Part shown: positions 24,730 through 31,364 of the stretch, piece after piece
Layout: each line of letters starts with the position of its first letter
Position numbering within the stretch: position 1 is the first letter of the stretch
Notes under the pieces: generated by a model
Databases searched by the model: none
Told to the model about the DNA's origin: nothing
Seen by the model: the letters and a program-made list of their open reading frames with translations, nothing else
Assembly (NCBI GenBank): GCA_022447685.1
Contig: JAKVAO010000019.1
Span: 1-36,860, forward strand
Direction: 5' to 3'
Length of the DNA: 36,860 bases
From: Candidatus Caenarcanales bacterium
Lineage (GTDB): Bacteria > Cyanobacteriota > Vampirovibrionia > LMEP-6097
Made by a program: the position numbers and the translations under genes

Positions 24730-24855
24730 CTACGCTTTGTTAGTACCTTGATTTTGTGTAGGGTTTTGACTTACCGTTGTTCTCATAGGGTATGGACTAT
24801 ATCCACCATATCCGCCACAACATCCAACGCCATTTAATTCTTCAACTTTAATCAT
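24730..24855 (-). CDS. 41-aa Gly/Tyr/Cys peptide, candidate modified-peptide precursor
   Basis: Reads MIKVEELNGVGCCGGYGGYS followed by PYPMRTT and a polar Asn/Gln/Thr tail. Near-perfect Shine-Dalgarno AAGGAGA, 8 bases before the ATG, and a strong terminator right after the stop make this a convincing independent gene. The layout (short acidic/hydrophobic start with Glu-Glu-Leu, then a Cys-Cys-Gly-Gly and Gly-Tyr-rich segment) resembles leader-core arrangement of ribosomally made peptides, but it fits no named class. Cys12-Cys13 could carry a modification or bind metal. The ATP-grasp gene lies upstream on the same strand, with the 71-aa gene in opposite orientation between them. A structural or spore/surface peptide is an alternative. 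Confidence 0.6.
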   Translation of the reverse strand: MIKVEELNGVGCCGGYGGYSPYPMRTTVSQNPTQNQGTNKA

Positions 24856-25045
24856 AATCTTTTCTCCTTAAATTCTTTCTTTCGAGTTATGAATATATAA
24901 AGTCTCAAGCTAGATATTTTGACATGAAATTTTTATACATAAATATTGTAGATAAAATTCTTTGATCTGCTGCTAATGCAGTGTGCTAGTCAAATTTAAT
25001 GAGCCCTTAACTTTTTATTGTTAATCGTTAAGTATCTATTAAGAT

Positions 25046-25061
25046 GCGTTTCAATAAACGC
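25046..25061. repeat. 6-bp inverted repeat in the 71-aa gene leader
   Basis: GCGTTT-CAAT-AAACGC lies 32 bases before the ATG of the 71-aa gene. It may be an operator or an RNA hairpin; followed by CTTTGATATTT it is also weakly terminator-like on the plus strand. Confidence 0.3.
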
Positions 25062-25092
25062 TTTGATATTTAGAAATAAAAGTGAGTAAAAC

Positions 25093-25308
25093 ATGGAAGT
25101 TAATAATTCAATAAAAATCCCAGAATACAATGCAAGTGACGCAAAAAAAGCTGCACCTGTAAATGAATTGATTGGTGACTTGGTTAGTGGCACAAAAGAT
25201 AAAATCGAAGGTGTGAAATTAGATTTCACTGTTCCAGCTGATCAATTTTTCAGAATCGATAAAGAAGGTAATAGAGTAGAGCAAAATCAATGGAGAGAAG
25301 ATCTTTAG
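25093..25308 (+). CDS. Small 71-aa hydrophilic protein
   Basis: No family recognised. The frame begins MEVNNSIKIPEYNASDAKKA and ends EQNQWREDL. It is charged, without cysteine or a signal peptide, and most likely a small soluble alpha/beta protein; the second half (GVKLDFTVPADQFFRIDKEG) looks like two strands. A weak AAGTGAG lies 7 bases before the ATG. It points toward the ATP-grasp gene and ends 9 bases from it, the only plus-strand gene between the ISL3 remnant and the flagellar block. The convergent placement makes a precursor role possible but not strong: it has Asp/Glu and Lys, but few Ser/Thr. Confidence 0.6.
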   Translation: MEVNNSIKIPEYNASDAKKAAPVNELIGDLVSGTKDKIEGVKLDFTVPADQFFRIDKEGNRVEQNQWREDL

Positions 25309-25317
25309 TCCAAGTTT

Positions 25318-26214
25318 TTAGCCAACTAAAGTTTTTATCATTGCTTTACTGATTTTATGCTTAGAAACCTTATCAAAAGAGTTAAACATAGGGTTGCTAT
25401 TTATTTCTAAAAATTTATAGGTTTTCAGCTTGGGACAGAATTTAAGATCACTTGCTGAATAATCTAAATCTAATTCTAAATTCAGTTTTTGTAATTTAGA
25501 AGCTATATCACTTGGAGTCTCTATTTCTTCAATTTTGGCTAAATGTCTATTATCTCTATAATCTAATTCTGATGAATAAATTTGATAGCTTATAAGCTCT
25601 CCATTTATATAAAAAATTCTTAATTCTGGATATTCAAGTCTTTCTTGAAAAAAATATGGATCCACAAAAATTTCAGTCTGGTAGGTCTTAGGATCAAATT
25701 TATCTTTTAATTCTTTAGTATGCTTGCCACCACCTAGGGGTTTATAAATTAGCCCTTTCTGATCTAATACCTGGTTCACATATTTAGTTGAGTTGCTGAT
25801 ATAAGTTTCTGGTATGTTCAAGCCTAGTTTCTCAGCTAAAAATAAAGACCTAGATTTATTAAGTTTAAAATTTCCAAGTAGTTTTTTATTTAGGACTCTG
25901 ATACTTTCATCTCCACAAATCCAAGCACAGAAAGCTTCGTACCAATTTTGTGAAACTTGCTCATCATTTGATTTTCCTGTAGCAGATTGTCTAAAAATAT
26001 CTTTTCTAATATATGCTGATGTACTTTTTAATTCTTTGTCATTGAATATAAGTTGTTTATTTATTAAGTCATAGTGAAAAGAATGGTTTTCATTTTCACC
26101 GAATAATATTAAATTTAATTTTAGTTCAGTATTATTACTAACGTAGGTAGCAAGGCGAATTAGATTAAAATCTTGTTCACCTCCGATTATAGTTATATCT
26201 ACTTCATTTGACAT
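25318..26214 (-). CDS. ATP-grasp ligase resembling ribosomal-peptide maturases (MvdC/MvdD-like)
   Basis: ATP-grasp enzymes join a carboxylate to an amine or alcohol through an acyl phosphate. Seen here: a short alpha/beta N-terminal domain (~1-115), the linker KLNKSRSLFLAEKLGLNIPE leading into the ATP-binding part, a Gly-rich nucleotide loop YKPLGGGKHTK (~160-170), FFQERLEYPELRIFYINGEL (~198-218), and a C-terminal metal-binding Glu/Asn motif KFLEINSNPMF (~265-275). The order and the 298-residue size match the single-domain ligases that make ester or amide crosslinks in microviridin-type graspetides, and their relatives of unknown role. RimK-type or other peptide ligases are alternatives. A TATAAT at 26224-26229 lies only 9 bases before the ATG, implying a nearly leaderless mRNA. 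An ISL3 remnant lies upstream. Confidence 0.75.
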   Translation of the reverse strand: MSNEVDITIIGGEQDFNLIRLATYVSNNTELKLNLILFGENENHSFHYDLINKQLIFNDKELKSTSAYIRKDIFRQSATGKSNDEQVSQNWYEAFCAWICGDESIRVLNKKLLGNFKLNKSRSLFLAEKLGLNIPETYISNSTKYVNQVLDQKGLIYKPLGGGKHTKELKDKFDPKTYQTEIFVDPYFFQERLEYPELRIFYINGELISYQIYSSELDYRDNRHLAKIEEIETPSDIASKLQKLNLELDLDYSASDLKFCPKLKTYKFLEINSNPMFNSFDKVSKHKISKAMIKTLVG

Positions 26215-26223
26215 ACTAAATAG

Positions 26224-26229
26224 ATTATA
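26224..26229 (-). promoter_or_regulatory. Probable -10 element of the ATP-grasp gene
   Basis: Minus-strand TATAAT, 9 bases ahead of the ATG at 26214; transcription would start within about 3 bases of the start codon. No convincing -35 is visible and no Shine-Dalgarno is present between the two. Confidence 0.4.
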
Positions 26230-26352
26230 GGCTCTCCTTCAAGAAAAAGAAGATTTAAATTTAATCAATGTAAAAAGAGATTTTAGGGAAGACTTCTTAG
26301 TATTGCTAAATATTCTAGAAGGACTGAAACTTTTAGAAAACAAATCGCTTAA

Positions 26353-26877
26353 AGAGCACTTGAAGGACATGATAATAAGCTGGTGGCTAAGGACTTTAGA
26401 GTCAGGCAGAGCAAGGTTTTAAGAGATACTAAGCATCGTAGTAGGCTTGAACTCAGAGAAAAGCAAGATAAATATTTCCCCGTGGTTTTAGGGATTGATG
26501 AGCATCACTTCACCAAGAAAAAAAGCTTTGCTACTTCTTTCTATGATTTAAAGCGGCGGAAAATCTATGATGTGCGGTTTGGAAGATATGAGTCTAGTTT
26601 AAGAAATTTCTTAATAAAGTTTAGTTTCTCTTTTCAGGCGGCATCATAGTAAATTAACCGAGATTCAGGAGCTTAAATTTAGAAAATATTTAAAGTCAAA
26701 GCCAGCCTTAGAGGCATTTTATGATTTCAAAATGAAATTCATGATTTCCTCAGGCAGAAAAACTTAACTCGAAAGAAAATGAAACATCAAATTAAAAGAC
26801 TTGGGTATATCGTTGAAGATTTAAAAGCTCCTAAGTTTAATCCGATGATTTCTCTTGCTAAAACCTTTGAATCCTAG
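26353..26877 (+). pseudogene. Decayed ISL3-family transposase
   Basis: The first piece (26353-26649) contains VVLGIDEHHFTKKKSFATSF and YDLKRRKIYDVRFGRYES, the ISL3 catalytic start with its first Asp followed by the 'xGRxE' block. It lacks an acceptable N-terminus. After a frameshift near 26635, a second piece reads LKSKPALEAFYDFK, and after another near 26750 a third piece reads KFNPMISLAKTFES then stop, similar to the C-terminal part of ISL3 enzymes. The region between the first Asp and the later helices, with the remaining catalytic residues, is largely deleted, and the HTH/zinc N-terminus is missing. No terminal inverted repeats are seen. The element is dead; it marks past insertion next to the ATP-grasp gene. 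Confidence 0.75.
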
Positions 26878-26909
26878 CAAGAAAAGCCTCTGAAATTAGA
26901 CTTACTATA

Positions 26910-27206
26910 TTAAGCTCCACCTGGTAGTAAAGAATTATTAGGTCCATTGCGCAAATTCTCTCTAATCTCTTTAGCAACAGGATCTTGCTGTCTTTTATAT
27001 TGCTTCATTAAAAAAATTTTCATGTTTTTTTCAGGTATTACATGATCTGCACTTTTAGGTATTTTTACCTGTACAGTTTTTCTGTTATCTAATTCAAGAT
27101 TGTATATTGAGCCACCTCTTTAATAAATTTTTTTGTCCTTTGGATTATTTTCTTTACCTGAAACAAATTTGTTTACTCTTCTCGCTAAGCCTTTCAAAAT
27201 TTCCAT
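26910..27206 (-). pseudogene. 98-codon small gene interrupted by one in-frame TAA
   Basis: An ATG at 27206 with AAGGAG 12 bases upstream opens MEILKGLARRVNKFVSGKEN... and stops after 28 codons at TAA 27120-27122. The same frame then stays open for 69 more codons that look like coding sequence (IYNLELDNRKTVQVKIP, then KRQQDPVAKEIRENLRNG) and ends with TAA at 26910-26912. No suitable start exists just after the internal stop. Either the gene has a nonsense mutation, or only the 28-aa amphipathic peptide is made, or the stop is read through or is a sequence error. No family recognised. It lies between the ISL3 remnant and tRNA-Phe. Confidence 0.5.
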
Positions 27207-27288
27207 TACCTTTAAATTCTCCTTTTTTGATTATGCTAACACAAAGTAGGAAAGGTAAATATTTGATACCTGGAATTGATAAAATTAG

Positions 27289-27364
27289 TGGTGGTCAGAC
27301 CCGGAATCGAACCGGGGACACAAGGATTTTCAGTCCTTTGCTCTACCAACTGAGCTATCTGACC
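27289..27364 (-). tRNA. tRNA-Phe (GAA)
   Basis: A complete 76-base cloverleaf. The 7-bp acceptor GGTCAGA/TCTGACC, D-arm with AGCTCAGTTGGTAGAGC, anticodon loop CTGAAAA with GAA anticodon, T-arm with GGTTCGATTCC, discriminator A and an encoded CCA end are all present. No intrinsic terminator follows. Confidence 0.97.
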
Positions 27365-27475
27365 TGATTTCGCGTAGTATTAACTACGAGACATAAATAA
27401 TAGCATAAGTTTTTCTGAGCAAATAAAAAATAAATATTATAGATATTAAATTTTTAATTTTTAAGGGCTTATTAA

Positions 27476-29014
27476 TTGAATATTTTGTCGTATTGGTTTA
27501 TATTTTCTTATGACATGGAATTTTTGGTAGAGCATTCTTTAAGTTTTCAATTACTTGTTTTGTTGGTTACAGCATTGCTTGTTTCTTTCGCACCACTTAA
27601 GGAAAGAGAGGCTAGAATAACTTCATTATCAGGAAGTATTGTGGTTTTGATAGTGGCTTTGCTCCAGTACTTTAAGTTTTTTGATAGCAGTAACCCTGAC
27701 ATGCAACTTGTTGAATCCTTCCCTTGGATTGGTGGAATCAACTTTGCACTAGGTGTTGATGGCTTGGCATTCTCTATGGTGCTTTTAATGGCTATACTAC
27801 TACCGTGTGTAATCATTGCAAGTAAGCCTATCGCTCAAAAGCAAAAGCCAAGACTATATTATTCACTTCTATTATTCCTTTCCATCGCAGTACTCGCTGT
27901 ATTCATGGCTAAGGATATTTTCTTATTCTTTCTTGCTTGGGAATTAGAGCTTGTTCCTATGTACTTCCTCATAGCGATCTGGGGTAGTAAAAATAGAAAC
28001 TATGCTTCTATGAAGTTTTTACTTTATACCTTCGCTGCTGGTGCTTGTTTACTAGTCGCGATATTCACACTTCTTGCTTACACTGGTTTTGCTAGCTTTG
28101 ATATGCAAGAGCTTGCAGGAATCGCTCAGTCACTTGCGCTGCCAGTTCAAACCCTTTTATTTGTTTTAATTTCAGTTTGTTTTGTGATCAAACTTCCTTC
28201 AGTGCCTTTCCATACTTGGTTGCCGGATGCTCACGTTGAGGCTCCAACTCCTGTGTCAATGATGCTTGCAGGAATCTTACTAAAAATGGGATGTTATGGT
28301 TTGATCAGATTTTCTACTGAGTTCTTCCCAACTATTTTGGAAAACTTTGCTCCAGCAATTGCGATTATTGGAGCCATCAATATAGTCTTCGGTGCTTATT
28401 CAGCATTGATTCAGACTGACTTTAAGAAAATCATTGCTTATTCAAGTATTTCGCATATGGGTTTCATACTTTTAGGTCTTGCTGGACTAAATACTGCTGG
28501 TTATAGTGGAGCTGCCTTCCAGATGTTCTCTCACGGTTTAATTTCAGCTGCTCTATTCATGATTGTTGGAATGATATACGAAAGATCACATACACGTGAA
28601 TTGGAGGACTTTGGTGGTCTTGCCAAAGTTATGCCAAGAACTTTCTTCATTTTCAAACTAGCAGCAATGGCAAACCTTGGTTTACCTGGAGTTTCAGGTT
28701 TCGTTGGTGAATCTTTAGTTTTCTACGGCGCTTTCACTAGTGCTTATACTGGTGCTGGTCTTAGTGCAATCAAGATTTCTACAGTAGTTTCTTCTGTTTC
28801 ACTTGTTTTAACTGCTGCTTATATGCTTTGGACTAACCAAAGAGTTTTCTATGGTGAGATTCTAGAGAAAAATACAGTGCTTACTGATGCTAGAAAATCA
28901 GAAGTCTTTGTTCTCGCTGTTTTGCTTGGACTTGCTATACTTTATGGTGTATACCCTAACTTTATTAATGCTTTATACGAGCCACAGTTAGATGCACTAT
29001 TGAAGACATTTTAA
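27476..29014 (+). CDS. nuoM: NADH-quinone oxidoreductase subunit M (proton-pumping NDH-1)
   Basis: One of the antiporter-like membrane subunits of complex I, with about 13-14 hydrophobic helices. Conserved residues are visible: the essential Glu in LAWELELVPMYFLIAIWG, the pumping Lys in VIKLPSVPFHTWLPDAH, followed by EAPTPVSMMLAGILLKMG, and KKIIAYSSISHMGFILLGL. The 512-residue length is typical. The longest frame opens with TTG at 27476, preceded by AAGGG at 27462-27466; ATG at 27515 (MEFLVEHSL) is a possible shorter start without a ribosome binding site. Other nuo genes are not in the window. The stop overlaps the next ATG (TAATG), coupling translation to mqnD. The related NdhD name would apply if the complex is of cyanobacterial type. 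Confidence 0.95.
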   Translation: MNILSYWFIFSYDMEFLVEHSLSFQLLVLLVTALLVSFAPLKEREARITSLSGSIVVLIVALLQYFKFFDSSNPDMQLVESFPWIGGINFALGVDGLAFSMVLLMAILLPCVIIASKPIAQKQKPRLYYSLLLFLSIAVLAVFMAKDIFLFFLAWELELVPMYFLIAIWGSKNRNYASMKFLLYTFAAGACLLVAIFTLLAYTGFASFDMQELAGIAQSLALPVQTLLFVLISVCFVIKLPSVPFHTWLPDAHVEAPTPVSMMLAGILLKMGCYGLIRFSTEFFPTILENFAPAIAIIGAINIVFGAYSALIQTDFKKIIAYSSISHMGFILLGLAGLNTAGYSGAAFQMFSHGLISAALFMIVGMIYERSHTRELEDFGGLAKVMPRTFFIFKLAAMANLGLPGVSGFVGESLVFYGAFTSAYTGAGLSAIKISTVVSSVSLVLTAAYMLWTNQRVFYGEILEKNTVLTDARKSEVFVLAVLLGLAILYGVYPNFINALYEPQLDALLKTF

Positions 29015-29913
29015 TGACTCAGTCAACTAATAAACGTAAAATCAAAATTGCCCATAGCCCTGATTCAGATGACGCATTCATGTTCTATGCTATGTCATCG
29101 GGTAAGTTTCCTGACTCGGCTTTTGACTATCATTTTGGTAGTGCTGAGATAGAAGCCTTGAACCAGATGGCTATGCAGAAACATACAGATTCTTTATACG
29201 ATGTTTTTGCTATTTCTTTTCATGCATATGCCTATCTTCAAGATCGTTTCCAGATATTGAGATCGGGAGCTTCGATGGGCTCAGCTACTCATGGTCCCCG
29301 TTTGGTTGGATACGATAATGTATATAAAGAATACATAACTAATAAGAATATAGAATCCATGAGGATTGCTATTCCTGGTAAGTTAACTTCTGCTTATTTG
29401 GTTTTACAAATTATTGCAAAGGAAATGCAATGTGAATTTACACCTCAGTTTTGTTCTTTCAATGATGTCTTCACCCTATTAGAGGAAGGTGAAGTGAATG
29501 CAGCTCTCTTAATTCATGAGTCGCAACTCAAATTCCAAGAAAAAGGTTTCAAGCAGCTTATAAATTTAGGTTCTTGGTGGGCCGAATTTAGTGGTGGTTT
29601 GAATATGCCTCTTGGCACTAATGTTATTCGTAGAGATTTTGATTTGACTTTAAGAGAAGCGCTTGCAGCTGAGCTTAAAGCTTCTATAGAGTTTGGGATT
29701 AAGAATTTTACTGAGACTCTGACTTACGCCAAGCAATTCTCGCAAAACGGTCTCGATAAAGAAAGAGCTAAAGAGTATATCGATATGTACGTAAATGATA
29801 GTACCTTGAGTTTATCTGAGGACGATATCGCTTCTATTAAGTTACTTTTTGATACAGCCAAAAAGCATTCATTGATATCTACAACAGAAGATGTTAATTT
29901 AGATCCTTTATAA
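29014..29913 (+). CDS. mqnD: 1,4-dihydroxy-6-naphthoate synthase (futalosine menaquinone pathway)
   Basis: Converts cyclic de-hypoxanthinyl futalosine to 1,4-dihydroxy-6-naphthoate, a late step of the futalosine route to menaquinone. The 299-residue product has the periplasmic-binding-protein-like fold of the family, with motifs HSPDSDDAFMFYAM (residues 14-27), AEIEALNQMAM, and ISFHAYAYLQDRFQILRSGA near residue 68. The related MqnA shares this fold, but the HAYAYLQDRFQILRSGA block is the MqnD form. It is coupled to nuoM by TAATG, which ties quinone synthesis to the complex that reduces it. No other mqn genes are seen. Confidence 0.88.
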   Translation: MTQSTNKRKIKIAHSPDSDDAFMFYAMSSGKFPDSAFDYHFGSAEIEALNQMAMQKHTDSLYDVFAISFHAYAYLQDRFQILRSGASMGSATHGPRLVGYDNVYKEYITNKNIESMRIAIPGKLTSAYLVLQIIAKEMQCEFTPQFCSFNDVFTLLEEGEVNAALLIHESQLKFQEKGFKQLINLGSWWAEFSGGLNMPLGTNVIRRDFDLTLREALAAELKASIEFGIKNFTETLTYAKQFSQNGLDKERAKEYIDMYVNDSTLSLSEDDIASIKLLFDTAKKHSLISTTEDVNLDPL

Positions 29914-29976
29914 ACATAAAACTTAAAAGTTCTAATCTTTTCTTAAGAAATTACTTTTACTTTCAAGAGTGCTGAG

Positions 29977-29985
29977 TGATATAAT
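29977..29985 (+). promoter_or_regulatory. Extended -10 promoter of rplJ-rplL (TGATATAAT)
   Basis: A perfect TGATATAAT with start of transcription near 29992, only about 24 bases before the TTG of rplJ. No strong -35 is present. The leader is too short for the long folded L10-binding leader used for autoregulation in many bacteria. Confidence 0.65.
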
Positions 29986-30015
29986 CATAAACTCGACTGT
30001 CCAAGGAGATACGAT

Positions 30016-30657
30016 TTGGTAACGAAAGCAGATAAAGTTAATACAGTAAATGAGCTTGAAGCAGATTTCAAAAACGCTTCAGCCGTTTTTACAACAGACC
30101 AGCTAGGTCTTAGTGTTTCTCAAATTTCAGATTTAAGAAAGAAGCTAAGAGAGCATGGCGCGAAGTTTAAGATAGCTAAGAATACGCTTATTAAGAAAGC
30201 AGCAGAAGGATCTGACTTTGTTCATCTTACAGGTGATCTTAGTGGACCTACAGCGGTTTTATTTTGCTTTGATAATTTAGATGTTGAACCTGCTTCAGCA
30301 GTAAAGAGTTTTGCTAAAGAGAACGAAGAGAAGGTTGTCTTTAAGGGAGCTGTGCTTGATGGAGATGTATTAGATGCTGATCAAGCGAAGTCTGTTGCTG
30401 GTTTACCAAGTAAAGATGTTTTATTAAGTCAGATAGCTGGTCTATTAGTAAATATACCTTCATCAGTTGCTTATATATTTGATGAGTTGTCTAAGAAAGA
30501 CGAAGACCAGACTAAGCTTGTTAAAGAATTTATCATTGTAGACGAGAAGGCTGATGAGGCTAAAGCTGAAGGTGAAACTGAAGCTAAGGCAGAAGAAGCT
30601 AAAGCTGATGATAATGCTGAAGACGCTAATGCTTCTACAGAGGAGCCTAAAGCCTAG
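30016..30657 (+). CDS. rplJ: 50S ribosomal protein L10, with acidic C-terminal extension
   Basis: Forms the base of the ribosomal stalk and binds L7/L12 dimers through its C-terminal helix. Family features: VNELEADFKNASAVFTTDQL near the N-terminus, LRKKLREHGAKFKIAKNTLI (~42-61) and a VAGLPSKDVLLSQIAGLL region (~130-147). It has 213 residues, against ~165-175 usually; the excess is an Ala/Glu/Lys/Asp tail after residue ~175 (KAEGETEAKAEEAKADD). The start codon is TTG, supported by AAGGAG at 30003-30008 with 7-base spacing. Followed by rplL. It is not next to rplK-rplA or rpoB here. Confidence 0.95.
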   Translation: MVTKADKVNTVNELEADFKNASAVFTTDQLGLSVSQISDLRKKLREHGAKFKIAKNTLIKKAAEGSDFVHLTGDLSGPTAVLFCFDNLDVEPASAVKSFAKENEEKVVFKGAVLDGDVLDADQAKSVAGLPSKDVLLSQIAGLLVNIPSSVAYIFDELSKKDEDQTKLVKEFIIVDEKADEAKAEGETEAKAEEAKADDNAEDANASTEEPKA

Positions 30658-30729
30658 CTTGAGGTGACGCTGGTGCGATTCAGAAACTAGAAATAGACAA
30701 TAGGGAAAAGTTTAAAAAGGTAGATAGAT

Positions 30730-31104
30730 ATGAGTACAAAAGTAGAAGAAGTATTAGAAAAAATTAGTGAGCTAACTATTCTAGAAGCAGCTGAATTAAA
30801 AACTGCTATGGAAGAGAAGTTTGGTATCACTGCTGCAGCTGGCGTTGCTGTTGCTGCTGGTGGAGATGCTGGTGGTGCTGCTGCTGAAGAGAAGACTGAC
30901 TTTGATGTTGAGTTAACTTCTGCAGGTAGTTCTAAAATTGGTGTTATCAAGGTAGTAAGAGGTATTACTGGTCTTGGTCTTAAAGAAGCTAAAGAATTAG
31001 TTGAAGCTGCTCCTAAAGTAATCAAAGAAGGCGTTGCTAAGGACGAAGCTGAGAAAATTAAAGAAGAATTAGAAGGTGCTGGTGCATCTGTTACTTTAAA
31101 ATAG
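30730..31104 (+). CDS. rplL: 50S ribosomal protein L7/L12
   Basis: Multimeric stalk protein that recruits translation GTPases. The three parts are clear: helical N-terminal dimer domain (LEKISELTILEAAELKTAME), an Ala/Gly-rich hinge (AAAGVAVAAGGDAGGAA, ~36-52), and the globular C-terminal domain with KIGVIKVVRGITGLGLKEAK and LVEAAPKVIKEGV. The 124-residue length is normal. An AAAAAGG lies 9-10 bases before the ATG. Co-transcribed with rplJ across a 72-base gap. Confidence 0.98.
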   Translation: MSTKVEEVLEKISELTILEAAELKTAMEEKFGITAAAGVAVAAGGDAGGAAAEEKTDFDVELTSAGSSKIGVIKVVRGITGLGLKEAKELVEAAPKVIKEGVAKDEAEKIKEELEGAGASVTLK

Positions 31105-31122
31105 TAACTTTTTCTGTTAGAC

Positions 31123-31131
31123 TGATATAAT
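31123..31131 (+). promoter_or_regulatory. Extended -10 promoter (TGATATAAT) directly before the 73-aa gene
   Basis: The TATAAT ends at 31131, directly beside the ATG at 31132. If used, transcription would start near 31138, inside the annotated frame, so the translated start would be ATG 31147. It may drive the 73-aa gene, metG, waaA and lpxK apart from rplJL. Confidence 0.5.
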
Positions 31132-31353
31132 ATGGGCTCAAGAGGAATGAACTTAGGCTCTGACATAGATAATATGTCTGGAGCAAGTGAAGAAGAACTA
31201 GAAGCTATTCTTAAGAAGTTTACCTTAACTAAGAATTGCAAGCCAGATACTGCACTTAAGTGGGCTTTGCAAAGAGCTATGGATGAGGCAACTAGAGCGA
31301 AGTTAAGAGCTAAGCTTGAATCTTATTACGCTAACGCTGAAGGTCTTCTGTAA
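31132..31353 (+). CDS. Small 73-aa helical protein between rplL and metG
   Basis: No family recognised. The frame reads MGSRGMNLGSDIDNMSGASE, then EEELEAILKKFTLTKNCKPD, with a Lys/Arg/Ala-rich helical end (RAMDEATRAKLRAKLE). Two or three helices and a disordered start are likely; it is soluble. The position in line with rplL and metG and the normal codon use make it a real gene. The start is uncertain: the first ATG touches a TATAAT, and the second, ATG 31147, has GAGGA directly before it at poor spacing. It ends 11 bases before the metG start. Confidence 0.7.
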   Translation: MGSRGMNLGSDIDNMSGASEEELEAILKKFTLTKNCKPDTALKWALQRAMDEATRAKLRAKLESYYANAEGLL

Positions 31354-31364
31354 GGCATAATTAG

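Noticed and set aside
24772..24855. Double-glycine bacteriocin leader in the 41-aa peptide
   Set aside because: Glu-Glu-Leu and Gly-Gly are present but their spacing is off by about two residues from the usual leader pattern, and no peptidase-transporter gene is nearby.
27373..27388. Hairpin CGTAGT-ATTA-ACTACG upstream of tRNA-Phe
   Set aside because: Short stem without a T-run on either strand; on the tRNA's upstream side, so not its terminator.
30687..31241. A 184-residue open frame on the minus strand over rplL
   Set aside because: It is the antisense shadow of the Ala/Gly/Lys-rich rplL; low-complexity Ser/Ala product, no start signals, and rplL is certain.
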